From positions 62,001-126,000 of the forward strand of contig NZ_PJAR01000041.1 in the NCBI RefSeq assembly GCF_002836745.1: a stretch of 64,000 bases of DNA. Reading direction: 5' to 3'. A model generated the notes under the pieces. The model did no database searches. It saw nothing but the letters and a program-made list of their open reading frames with translations, and was not told the DNA's origin. This document shows positions 53,856 to 62,180 of the stretch, one piece after another. The stretch comes from Glaciecola sp. 33A (lineage in GTDB: Bacteria; Pseudomonadota; Gammaproteobacteria; Enterobacterales; Alteromonadaceae). The position numbers and the translations under genes were made by a program. The first letter of the stretch is position 1; every line of letters begins with the position of its first letter.

Positions 53856-54583
53856 TAAACCAGTCCTTGTGGTTGAGTTAACCAGCGATACAAGTCAAAT
53901 ACAGAGTTTTGTTGATGTTCACTCAACAATGTTTTGCACTTACCTTGAGCAATTAATTGTCCGTGATTAAGAATGTACAAGGGATCATCCTCTTGCACCT
54001 CATCGAGTAAATGTGTGGTCCACAAAATAGTCATCGCTTGTTGCTGAGCAAGCAGACGTATATGTTCTATGATCAGTTTGCGACTATCCACATCTAAGCC
54101 CACGGTAGCCTCATCTAGTAATAAATAGCGGGGTTGATGGATCATACATCTGGCAATTTCAACTCGTCGACGATGCCCTTCGTTCAAGTCGCGAACGGTG
54201 TCATGTAAACGTTCAATCAGGCCTAGTTGAGTCAACACCGGCGTAATTCGTTCAAGCACAACGCGGGCCTTTATTCCGTGTAAGGCGCCAAAATAAGTGA
54301 GGTTTTGGAATACAGATAAATCCAAGTCGAGGGTGGTCTGTTGAAAGACAACGCCCAGTTGTTGCATTATCTGGCGTGGCGTTTTTTCTATATCCACACC
54401 ATCAAAATGAATGTTGCCGCGTTGCAATGGTCGTTGTGCGGTCAATAAATTTAGAAGGGTACTTTTACCTGCACCATTTGGCCCTAGTAGTACGTTAAAC
54501 CCGGGTGCCAGAGTACACGACAAATCGGCTAATGCGCGTTTATTACGATACATAAAATCAATATTATTAATAACGATACTCAT
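53855..54583 (-). CDS. ABC transporter ATPase, PQQ-alcohol system
   Basis: 242 residues. Walker A GPNGAGKST, Walker B YLLLDEATVGLD and the H-loop TTHLLDEV are intact. The signature motif, LSGGQ in most ABC ATPases, reads LNEGHRRR here; the GHRRR part is shared with relatives in quinoprotein dehydrogenase loci but Asn-Glu is a further departure. It energises the permease downstream. It overlaps the beta-propeller stop by one base. Confidence 0.92.
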   Translation of the reverse strand: MSIVINNIDFMYRNKRALADLSCTLAPGFNVLLGPNGAGKSTLLNLLTAQRPLQRGNIHFDGVDIEKTPRQIMQQLGVVFQQTTLDLDLSVFQNLTYFGALHGIKARVVLERITPVLTQLGLIERLHDTVRDLNEGHRRRVEIARCMIHQPRYLLLDEATVGLDVDSRKLIIEHIRLLAQQQAMTILWTTHLLDEVQEDDPLYILNHGQLIAQGKCKTLLSEHQQNSVFDLYRWLTQPQGLV

Positions 54584-55584
54584 TATAAATACTTCACGCT
54601 AATGCCCCATGGATAGCGTCCAACCTTGACAGATTTGATTGTCTTTAGCTTGTCCGTATCAATAATACTGATGTCGCCGCTGATGCCATTGGTTGTGAGT
54701 AACAGTGACTCATCTTGATTAAATGCTAACTGCCAAACCCTGCGTCCGACTAATAAGTACTCCAATACTTGCATGGTATTAGTGTCAATAACGGCCACAT
54801 GATTACTTGGTCCTAATGCAACAAAGGCTAAGGGTTTAGATTTCATTAATACAATACCGACAGGCTGCACCCGGTCTTTATGGATCCCCTTGATGGCGAA
54901 GGTCATTTCATATTTGACTGACTGGTCAGCGACGTTAAACACGGTTACTTGTCCACCAATTTCGGAGGAAACCCAAAGTTGTTGGTTATCTTGGGTAAAT
55001 ACTGCTGAACGCGGTCGTGCACCTACTAAGCTATTAGCATAATTAGTATTTGTGGCAGTATCTATCCAATGCACCATATTAGTGGTTTCTGAGGTGACGA
55101 CGAGTTTGGTGCCATCGGGGCTGACGGCTAATCCCTCTGGCTCGACGCCTACATCAATTTGACTAATGACTTGTGCCGTTGGGATATCGATTACTGTGAG
55201 CAACGCATCGTCTTCATTTGCGGTATAAATAGTCGTCCCATTTGGGTGCAATGCAATGGTTTCTGGGTCTTCACCAGAGGGTAGTTCACCCACTATTTTA
55301 TCTGTTGCGACATCTAATATTTGAATACGATCTGAATCACTGGCACAGATATAAGCCAATGACTGATCATGGTTGAAGATAAAACCACGAGGCCGTTCTC
55401 CAACCGGGATTTCTTTTATTACCGTGAACGTATCCAACTCTACAACTGAAATAGAGTTGTCTTTTTCATTCGTAATATAAGCTAACTCAGCAGCCGCGCT
55501 GGTTGTGAAAACGAAGCCAGTTGCGAGCACTATAGTAAGCGTTAAGCGTTTAGTGTTGGGCCAAAAGAACATCGAAGATCGCAT
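54583..55584 (-). CDS. PQQ-catabolism-associated beta-propeller protein
   Basis: 333 residues from ATG 55584, which has a good ribosome site (AAGGA); an open frame reaches further up but its extra part is repetitive. A signal peptide ending SAAA is followed by YVTN-type beta-propeller repeats (AYITNEKDNSISVVE, LAYICASDSDRIQILD, TIYTANEDDALLTVID). Members of this family accompany PQQ alcohol dehydrogenases. Periplasmic; may bind the substrate, PQQ or the transporter. Confidence 0.9.
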   Translation of the reverse strand: MRSSMFFWPNTKRLTLTIVLATGFVFTTSAAAELAYITNEKDNSISVVELDTFTVIKEIPVGERPRGFIFNHDQSLAYICASDSDRIQILDVATDKIVGELPSGEDPETIALHPNGTTIYTANEDDALLTVIDIPTAQVISQIDVGVEPEGLAVSPDGTKLVVTSETTNMVHWIDTATNTNYANSLVGARPRSAVFTQDNQQLWVSSEIGGQVTVFNVADQSVKYEMTFAIKGIHKDRVQPVGIVLMKSKPLAFVALGPSNHVAVIDTNTMQVLEYLLVGRRVWQLAFNQDESLLLTTNGISGDISIIDTDKLKTIKSVKVGRYPWGISVKYL

Positions 55585-55633
55585 AGTTTTCCTTTTTTTT
55601 ATACACGCTTTTTTTATACATTTTTTATACATA

Positions 55634-56812
55634 CTACTGACAAACCTCACTCTTATCAAAACCCAGTGTATCGAGCTCTGACAATGGATGCATAAATCCA
55701 GCTTGCGGCGAACGTGATACCAGCCCAAGTGGATGAGTCAGCTCAATTGGCATTCTTAATTGACCATTATAATTACGAAATGTCAGTTTTCTGCCTTTGT
55801 ATGCGGCTAATTGAAATTTGTCACCGCGTAAGAAAGGACTCAATACTGAGGGATCAATTGACGCTGTTTGCTGAACGGCATACGCGATTGCGCGGATCGC
55901 CACGTAGCTGTCATAATCATGATGCTGCATGTAACGGTCATGCAGGGTCATGAAACGATGCTGTAATTGTTTGGCGCCCCACTGTTCGATGCTGGGGTGC
56001 CAAGTATTAGCGACTAAACCGGCCGAACCAACGACTGGACGCGGGTAATAAGTATTGAAAGGTATATATTGTCCAAAACGTTGATGAGTATCGGCAACGA
56101 CAACGACATCATATGGTCGCGCCGTTTGCGTAAATAGTGGGATCTCCTGCCCTACAGTGCGGCGCAGGTCACTGTTGAATGACCATTTTTTTTCTGTACT
56201 GATGGTGAGTTTATAGCGTTTGGCAGTGCGTTTGAATGATTCAAGCCATTGCGCATCTTGTGACGTATCGCCATCAATTAAAAAGATATTATCCAGTCTT
56301 TTCATCAGTAACCACTGTCCTAAGGCATCGGTAATTTGTGCATAACTTGGTGTGGTATGAAAGACGTACTCCGAACAGATTGTTTGCCGCAACGCGTTGC
56401 TGCGCGCACTGACATTAATGATTAAGTGTGGCGCCACCAGCTCACTATTATATGCCAGTAATTCAAATAAGGTCTCAGTGTCTAGGTCAACTAGTAGCAA
56501 AGTGGGCATAGGAAGTACTTCCGACCAATTAATCTTGCTGCCTTTTTGCTCGGCCAAATCAATGCGTAGAAAAACAAACCGTTGGTCCAGAAACTTTCCG
56601 GTCGTATTACTGTCAGCAATACCCAACTCAGCTCCAGCTATGCCAGCATTGGCAGGCCTAACTAATAAATCGTTAATGGCATAACTCGGCTCTACACGGT
56701 TGGATAGGTAAGTTATGGGAATAGACAATTGACTGGCTATGACATCAAATCCCAAGCACGCAGCAACGAATCCAAACAAAATATATCTCATGCGGTACCG
56801 AAAGTTAAACAT
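55634..56812 (-). CDS. Periplasmic binding protein of the PQQ-alcohol ABC system
   Basis: 392 residues with a signal peptide (FGFVAACLGFDVIASQ). The mature part has the type-I periplasmic binding fold seen in quinoprotein dehydrogenase-associated binding proteins (SIPITYLSNRVEPSYAIND in part, LYMQHHDYDSYVAIRAIAYAV in part). Together with ATPase and permease it would complete an ABC system, although ABC-2 permeases are normally exporters, so it could instead be a sensor or delivery protein. First gene of the minus-strand unit. Confidence 0.85.
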   Translation of the reverse strand: MFNFRYRMRYILFGFVAACLGFDVIASQLSIPITYLSNRVEPSYAINDLLVRPANAGIAGAELGIADSNTTGKFLDQRFVFLRIDLAEQKGSKINWSEVLPMPTLLLVDLDTETLFELLAYNSELVAPHLIINVSARSNALRQTICSEYVFHTTPSYAQITDALGQWLLMKRLDNIFLIDGDTSQDAQWLESFKRTAKRYKLTISTEKKWSFNSDLRRTVGQEIPLFTQTARPYDVVVVADTHQRFGQYIPFNTYYPRPVVGSAGLVANTWHPSIEQWGAKQLQHRFMTLHDRYMQHHDYDSYVAIRAIAYAVQQTASIDPSVLSPFLRGDKFQLAAYKGRKLTFRNYNGQLRMPIELTHPLGLVSRSPQAGFMHPLSELDTLGFDKSEVCQ

Positions 56813-56954
56813 CCATCCCTCTTTGTAACAAAATAAAAGCCATTTGCCTTAAAAAATATGTAATCTCCTACTAAAGGAGGGGGGGCGGTTAGGCTAAAGT
56901 AGCGTTCGTAAAGGCGATTAAATTTGTTAACTTTTATCATTAGTCTACTTTTTA
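56813..56954. promoter_or_regulatory. Divergent promoter region of the alcohol-oxidation locus
   Basis: 142 bases between the binding protein and cytochrome genes. It contains TCTCCTACTAAAGGAGG (56864-56880), with inverted CTCCT/AGGAG arms, running into a stretch of seven G. A close copy (14 of 17 bases) lies upstream of the alcohol dehydrogenase. Likely site for a common activator. Confidence 0.5.
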
Positions 56955-57410
56955 ATGAACCGAGAAATTTTCCTTATGAAACTAATATTAACGCTGAGTA
57001 CGATGGCTACCGCTTTGGTCTTTTCAGCCGCTGTTCTAGCGCATGGTGCCGTAACGCCGCAATCAATTGATACATCAACTTTGCCTACACTAGGTGAAGA
57101 ATGGACGGATACTAATCCTTATCGTGAGCTCAGCGGCGAGGTCAAAGTTGAAATTATTCGTGTCGGTGAGTCAGCCTACGCGCAAAATTGTGCACGTTGC
57201 CATGGCTTGCAAGCGATCAGTGGTGGCATTGCACCTGATTTGCGCGCGTTAGCGGCTGACTTTGATGGTGATGAGTGGTACATCGAGCGAGTGGTAAACG
57301 GTGCGGTGCGCAATGGCGCTGTGTATATGCCGAAAATGAATGAACACTTAAACCAAGAAGCTTTGTGGGCGGTGCGTTCATATGTGGAGTCTCTTACTGC
57401 CGATGAATAA
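56955..57410 (+). CDS. Cytochrome c-550 (PedF type)
   Basis: 151 residues, or 144 if ATG 56976 is used, which gives the cleaner signal (MKLILTLSTMATALVFSAAV). Single heme site CARCH and the Met ligand in YMPKM. The PedF/MoxG-like segment LGEEWTDTNPYR is conserved. It accepts electrons from the quinoprotein alcohol dehydrogenase in the periplasm. Its stop overlaps the start of the MoxJ-like gene (ATGAATAA). Confidence 0.92.
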   Translation: MNREIFLMKLILTLSTMATALVFSAAVLAHGAVTPQSIDTSTLPTLGEEWTDTNPYRELSGEVKVEIIRVGESAYAQNCARCHGLQAISGGIAPDLRALAADFDGDEWYIERVVNGAVRNGAVYMPKMNEHLNQEALWAVRSYVESLTADE

Positions 57411-58272
57411 AATAGTAGTTTGTTTATATATAGTGATGACTGTGTTGTGCTGCAAAGCGCACGCAAGTTCATTAGACGATATCATTGAAGCAAAAGAAAT
57501 AGTGATTGCCGTGTACCGAGATTATGCACCATTTTCTGCGCAAGTAGACGGCACTGCGGTGGGAATTGATATTGATATTGCACAACATATTGCTAAAACG
57601 CTGAAAGTCGAATTGCGTCTCAAATGGATTACAGCGGGTGAGACCACAGAAGATGACTTGAGAAATAGTATATGGAAAGGGCATTTTTTGGATAAAACCA
57701 AAGCTGATGTCATGATGCGCGTCCCCTATGACAAGGTTTACTCACAAAAGCGTGACGATGTTGGCTTGCTAGTGCATGAACAGGTCCACATGTTTGCGCC
57801 GTATCATACTGAAACATGGAAGATTGTATTCAAAAAACAGAAGATTGAGGAAGTGTCTACAATGGCTGTTTTTCAATATCACCCCGTGGGTGTTGAAGTA
57901 GATTCTATTCCGCAGTTTTATCTGATTTCAGCGTTTCGCGGCAGTATGCGCAAAAACACTCATCAGTTTCCTTCTATTGTTGCTGCGGTGGAAGGCATGC
58001 AAGCAGGTGAAGTAGATGCGGTTATGGGATTACGATCGCAAATCACGGCCTTGCATCACACGTTAAATCAAGCTCAGTATCAACTTGCTGAAAATGCATT
58101 TCCTTTAATAGGAAAACAAAAATGGGATATAGGGCTCGCGGTGCATAATGATTATAGAGCGTTAGCTTATGAGTTAGGCGACATCGTTACCGCCATGATC
58201 AATGATCAGACAATGGCTGATATATTTAAGACACATCACTCCACTTACGAACAACCAGCTTATTATATGTAG
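57403..58272 (+). CDS. MoxJ-like quinoprotein-dehydrogenase-associated binding protein
   Basis: 289 residues from ATG 57403, overlapping the cytochrome stop by 8 bases. After a signal peptide (CLYIVMTVLCCKAHA) comes a solute-binding-protein fold of family 3 type: IVIAVYRDYAPFSAQ, VGIDIDIAQHIAKTL. MoxJ/XoxJ-type proteins are thought to help assemble or activate the PQQ dehydrogenase. Consistent with its position between cytochrome and dehydrogenase. Confidence 0.87.
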   Translation: MNKIVVCLYIVMTVLCCKAHASSLDDIIEAKEIVIAVYRDYAPFSAQVDGTAVGIDIDIAQHIAKTLKVELRLKWITAGETTEDDLRNSIWKGHFLDKTKADVMMRVPYDKVYSQKRDDVGLLVHEQVHMFAPYHTETWKIVFKKQKIEEVSTMAVFQYHPVGVEVDSIPQFYLISAFRGSMRKNTHQFPSIVAAVEGMQAGEVDAVMGLRSQITALHHTLNQAQYQLAENAFPLIGKQKWDIGLAVHNDYRALAYELGDIVTAMINDQTMADIFKTHHSTYEQPAYYM

Positions 58273-58276
58273 TAAG

Positions 58277-58293
58277 TCTCCTCCTAATGGATG
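58277..58293 (+). promoter_or_regulatory. Shared 17-bp motif upstream of the alcohol dehydrogenase
   Basis: TCTCCTCCTAATGGATG matches 14 of 17 bases of the site in the divergent promoter at 56864. It lies about 160 bases before the dehydrogenase start and five bases after the MoxJ-like stop. Confidence 0.45.
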
Positions 58294-58445
58294 AAAGAAT
58301 TCACCCGAGGGTCTGATAGGCTTGCGTTTATAAGACCTTTAGTATTGTGAGTAACTTAGTATCGACATACTTTGATAAGGGTATGCCACGATAACCAGTA
58401 ACACGGTGCAATAAACACCGATTGTAATTTCACGAGGAAATGAAA

Positions 58446-60242
58446 ATGTTAAAAAACGGTAAAGTGAAGGCCCTTTCATTGTCTGTGTTAGTGTCCTTGG
58501 CGTTTGCTAATACAGCACATGCTCAAGTCACTGACGAAGATATTTCGCAGGATCATCTATCAACTGATCAGATTGTTACCAGTGGAATGGGTTTAAAAGG
58601 TCAGCGTTATAGCACGCTTGAAACGATTAACACGGCAACAGTTGAAGATATTCGACCGGTGTGGTCATTCTCACTCGGTGGTGAAAAACAACGAGGCCAA
58701 GAATCACAACCCATGATCAAAAATGGCGTTATGTTTGTTACTGGTTCTTACTCGCGCGTTTTCGCTATTGACGCTCGAACGGGTGATGAATTATGGCAGT
58801 ACGACGCACGTTTGCCGGATGGCATCATGCCTTGCTGTGATGTTATTAACCGTGGTGTGGCTCTGTATGGTGACCTGGTTATTTTCGGCACACTAGACGC
58901 TAAGCTAGTCGCGTTAGATAAAGACAGCGGAAAAGTGGTTTGGAAAAAGACCGTTGAAGATTATAAGGCCGGTTACTCTATTTCCGCAGCACCGATTATA
59001 GTCAAAGGCAACGTAATTACCGGTATTGCAGGTGGTGAATTCGGTGTCGTCGGTAAAGTACGTGCTTACAATGCAACTAACGGTGACCTAGTGTGGGAAC
59101 GTCCGACAGTTGAAGGCCATATGGGTTATTTGGTTAAAGATGGTAAGAAATTAGAAAACGGTATTTCTGGTGGTGCACCAGGCAAAACTTGGCCTGCTGA
59201 CCTATGGAAAACAGGTGGCGCGGCTCCTTGGTTAGGCGGCACTTATGACGCAGATACGGATTTGTTATTCTTTGGCACAGGTAATCCTTCGCCGTGGAAT
59301 TCACATTTACGCCCCGGTGATAATTACTTCTCATCATCACGCTTAGCAATTAATCCAGATACAGGCGAGATTGTATGGCACTTTCAAACGACTCCGAATG
59401 ATGGTTGGGATTATGACGGGGTTAACGAAGTCATTTCTTTCGACTATGACGATAAGGGTAAAACGATTAAAGCGGCAGCAACAGCCGACCGAAATGGTTT
59501 CTTTTACGTCTTAAATCGCGAAAACGGCGACTTTATTCGTGGCTTTCCATTTGTAGACAAAATTACGTGGGCAAAAGGCTTAGACGTCAAAGGTAGACCG
59601 ATTTATGACGACGCTTTCCGTCCGGGTAACCCAATGGCATCGACTGATGGCAATAAAGGGTCTTCAGTTATGGCAGCACCCTCATTCTTAGGTGGTAAAA
59701 ATTGGCAACCGATGGCATATAGCCAAGATACCGGTTTGTTCTATGTGCCTTCTAACGAGTGGGAAATGGAAATATGGAATGAGCCAGTCGCTTATAAAAA
59801 AGGAGCTGCTTACCTAGGTGCCGGCTTCACTATACAGTCCTTGAATGAAGAGTATATCGGCGTATTACGTGCTATTGACCCGAAGACCGGCGAAACAGTA
59901 TGGCGCTATAATAACTATGCACCGCTTTGGGGTGGCGTTTTAGCGACGGCAGGTAACTTGGTATTTACGGGTAATCCTGAAGGGTATTTATTAGCTTTCA
60001 ATGCCAAGACGGGTGAGGAAGTATATAAGTTCAACACCGGTTCGGGCATCGTCGGTTCACCTGTAACTTGGGAAATGGATGGTGAGCAATACATCTCTGT
60101 TTTATCTGGTTGGGGTGGTGCGGTTCCTCTATGGGGTGGCGAGGTAGCTAAACGCATCAAAGACTTAAACCAAGGTGGTAGTGTTTGGACATTTAAGTTA
60201 CCGAAAAAATACGCTGAGGTTTCTTCGATAGCAAAGAACTAA
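58446..60242 (+). CDS. PQQ-dependent alcohol dehydrogenase, predicted lanthanide type
   Basis: 598 residues from ATG 58446, which is 8 bases after GAGG; an ATG at 58440 would place the ribosome site too close. Signal peptide ends TAHA-Q. An eight-bladed quinoprotein propeller (repeats such as [17 protein letters not shown] in part, [31 protein letters not shown]). The vicinal cysteines in MPCCDV (130-131) and catalytic Asp322 in WDYDGVNE are present; Asp324, two residues on, is the extra acid that marks lanthanide-dependent enzymes (XoxF, PedH), where calcium enzymes have Ala or Ser. It oxidises alcohols to aldehydes in the periplasm using PQQ and passes electrons to cytochrome c-550. Followed by a strong terminator. 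Confidence 0.92.
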   Translation: MLKNGKVKALSLSVLVSLAFANTAHAQVTDEDISQDHLSTDQIVTSGMGLKGQRYSTLETINTATVEDIRPVWSFSLGGEKQRGQESQPMIKNGVMFVTGSYSRVFAIDARTGDELWQYDARLPDGIMPCCDVINRGVALYGDLVIFGTLDAKLVALDKDSGKVVWKKTVEDYKAGYSISAAPIIVKGNVITGIAGGEFGVVGKVRAYNATNGDLVWERPTVEGHMGYLVKDGKKLENGISGGAPGKTWPADLWKTGGAAPWLGGTYDADTDLLFFGTGNPSPWNSHLRPGDNYFSSSRLAINPDTGEIVWHFQTTPNDGWDYDGVNEVISFDYDDKGKTIKAAATADRNGFFYVLNRENGDFIRGFPFVDKITWAKGLDVKGRPIYDDAFRPGNPMASTDGNKGSSVMAAPSFLGGKNWQPMAYSQDTGLFYVPSNEWEMEIWNEPVAYKKGAAYLGAGFTIQSLNEEYIGVLRAIDPKTGETVWRYNNYAPLWGGVLATAGNLVFTGNPEGYLLAFNAKTGEEVYKFNTGSGIVGSPVTWEMDGEQYISVLSGWGGAVPLWGGEVAKRIKDLNQGGSVWTFKLPKKYAEVSSIAKN

Positions 60243-60260
60243 GATAGCTAAAAGCACACT

Positions 60261-60298
60261 AAAAACCCCGGTAAAATTATGATTTACCGGGGTTTTTT
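60261..60298 (+). terminator. Strong terminator after the alcohol dehydrogenase
   Basis: AAAAACCCCGGTAAA (60261-60275) pairs perfectly with TTTACCGGGGTTTTT (60283-60297), a 15-bp stem with a 7-base loop and a T run. The roughly 245 bases that follow hold the promoter of the aldehyde dehydrogenase; no further element was seen. Confidence 0.92.
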
Positions 60299-60543
60299 AG
60301 TTAAATAAAAAGCTTTTTAAAGTGCACGGACGACCAGACGCCATTCATATATTTACCAAAAGATCATCCCAAAGTAGGAAGTTTTTAAATCCAACGAGTC
60401 ATAGCGCTAAACTTCAAATGAGCGCACGCTTACCGCTGATACGTTATTCTTAAGTTGTTATTGATGCAGATTTTTATCAGCACTTATGGGCAGTCTGCAT
60501 CACCTAACAACGACCTATATTCAAAGATACAACCGAGGCACTT

Positions 60544-62064
60544 ATGATCTATGCAAATCCAGGGAGTGCAGGCTCCCTACTCACGTTTAAAGCAAAATAC
60601 GCTAACTTTATCGGCGGCAAATGGGTAGAACCGGTCAAAGGTGAATATTTCACCAACACCTCACCTGTCAACGGCAGTACCATTTGTGAAATTCCACGTT
60701 CTACAGCTGAAGATATCGAGCTAGCATTAGATGCAGCCCATGCAGCACGCGATAGTTGGGGGCGGACGTCGGTAACCGAGCGTTCAAACATGTTACTTAA
60801 AATCGCTGACCGCATTGAAGCCAATATTGAATTACTGGCGATAGCAGAAACCTGGGACAACGGCAAGCCAGTGCGTGAAACGCTAAATGCTGATTTACCT
60901 TTATTTGTTGACCACTTTCGTTACTTTGCGGGTAGTATCCGAGCACAAGAGGGTACTATGTCTGACATTGATGAGCATACAGTTGCTTATCATTTCCATG
61001 AACCATTGGGTGTGGTTGGTCAAATTATTCCATGGAACTTCCCGCTACTAATGGCGGCGTGGAAATTAGCACCCGCCCTAGCTGCCGGTAACTGCATCAT
61101 ATTAAAACCAGCTGAGCAAACGCCCGTTAGTATTTTAGTTATGCTTGAGTTAATCCAAGATATTTTACCCGCCGGTGTCCTTAACGTGGTTAATGGATTT
61201 GGTAAAGAAGCGGGAGAAGCGTTAGCCACATCAAAACGAATTGCTAAAATTGCATTTACGGGTTCCACACCCGTCGGTGAACATATTTTAAAATGTGCTG
61301 CAGACAACCTAATCCCCTCATCAGTAGAACTGGGCGGTAAATCACCGAATATCTTTTTTGAAGACATCATGAATCAGGAAGATGCGTTTATTGATAAGTG
61401 TGCTGAAGGATTTGTTCTCGGTTTCTTTAACCAAGGTGAAGTGTGTACTTGTCCATCACGTGCGTTAATTCAGGAAAGCATCTATGACGCCTTTATGGAG
61501 CGCGTTATAGCCAAAACCAAAGCAATTGTTCGCGGTAATCCACTGGACACCGACACAATGGTTGGCGCACAAGCGTCAAGTCAACAATACGAAAAAGTGC
61601 TCAGCTACATCGATATTGGTCGTAAAGAGGGCGCCAACGTTGTCATTGGTGGCGAAAAAGAGCGTATTAGTGATGAGTTAGATTCAGGCTATTATATTCA
61701 GCCAACTATTCTTCTGGGTAAAAACTCCATGCGTGTTTTCCAAGAAGAGATTTTTGGTCCGGTAATAGGGGTGACTACTTTTAAGACTGAAGAAGAAGCG
61801 TTGCAAATTGCCAATGACACTCAATTTGGTCTTGGCGCCGGTCTATGGACGCGTGATATGAATCGTTCGTATCGAATGGGCCGCAGTATTCAGGCCGGTC
61901 GAGTGTGGACCAACTGCTATCACTTGTATCCAGCGCATGCTGCATTTGGTGGTTACAAGAAATCGGGAATTGGTCGTGAAAACCACAAGATGATGCTCGA
62001 TCATTATCAGCAGACTAAAAACTTGTTGGTAAGCTATGATATTAACCCATTGGGTTTCTTCTAA
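60544..62064 (+). CDS. exaC: NAD-dependent aldehyde dehydrogenase (ExaC/AldB type)
   Basis: 506 residues, full length for ExaC-type acetaldehyde dehydrogenases. Catalytic Cys301 in NQGEVCTC, general base Glu262 in VELGGKSP, and the NAD-binding [18 protein letters not shown] (in part). The N-terminus [14 protein letters not shown] is typical of the group. It oxidises the aldehyde made by the periplasmic alcohol dehydrogenase in the cytoplasm. Its own promoter region follows the terminator above, so its expression can differ from the dehydrogenase. Confidence 0.94.
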   Translation: MIYANPGSAGSLLTFKAKYANFIGGKWVEPVKGEYFTNTSPVNGSTICEIPRSTAEDIELALDAAHAARDSWGRTSVTERSNMLLKIADRIEANIELLAIAETWDNGKPVRETLNADLPLFVDHFRYFAGSIRAQEGTMSDIDEHTVAYHFHEPLGVVGQIIPWNFPLLMAAWKLAPALAAGNCIILKPAEQTPVSILVMLELIQDILPAGVLNVVNGFGKEAGEALATSKRIAKIAFTGSTPVGEHILKCAADNLIPSSVELGGKSPNIFFEDIMNQEDAFIDKCAEGFVLGFFNQGEVCTCPSRALIQESIYDAFMERVIAKTKAIVRGNPLDTDTMVGAQASSQQYEKVLSYIDIGRKEGANVVIGGEKERISDELDSGYYIQPTILLGKNSMRVFQEEIFGPVIGVTTFKTEEEALQIANDTQFGLGAGLWTRDMNRSYRMGRSIQAGRVWTNCYHLYPAHAAFGGYKKSGIGRENHKMMLDHYQQTKNLLVSYDINPLGFF

Positions 62065-62080
62065 GCATTGATATGCTGTG

Positions 62081-62110
62081 CAATGATGGTGGTGTGATGC
62101 CCCATCATTG
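62081..62110 (+). terminator. Hairpin after the aldehyde dehydrogenase gene
   Basis: CAATGATGG (62081-62089) pairs with CCATCATTG (62102-62110), 9 bp with a 12-base loop. No T run follows, so it may be a weak terminator or an mRNA-stabilising element. Confidence 0.4.
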
Positions 62111-62180
62111 TAATATCCACGCATTGTCATTTTATAATGCTGTAACTTTTTGACACGTTTTGGCTAAAAGGTTTATATGT

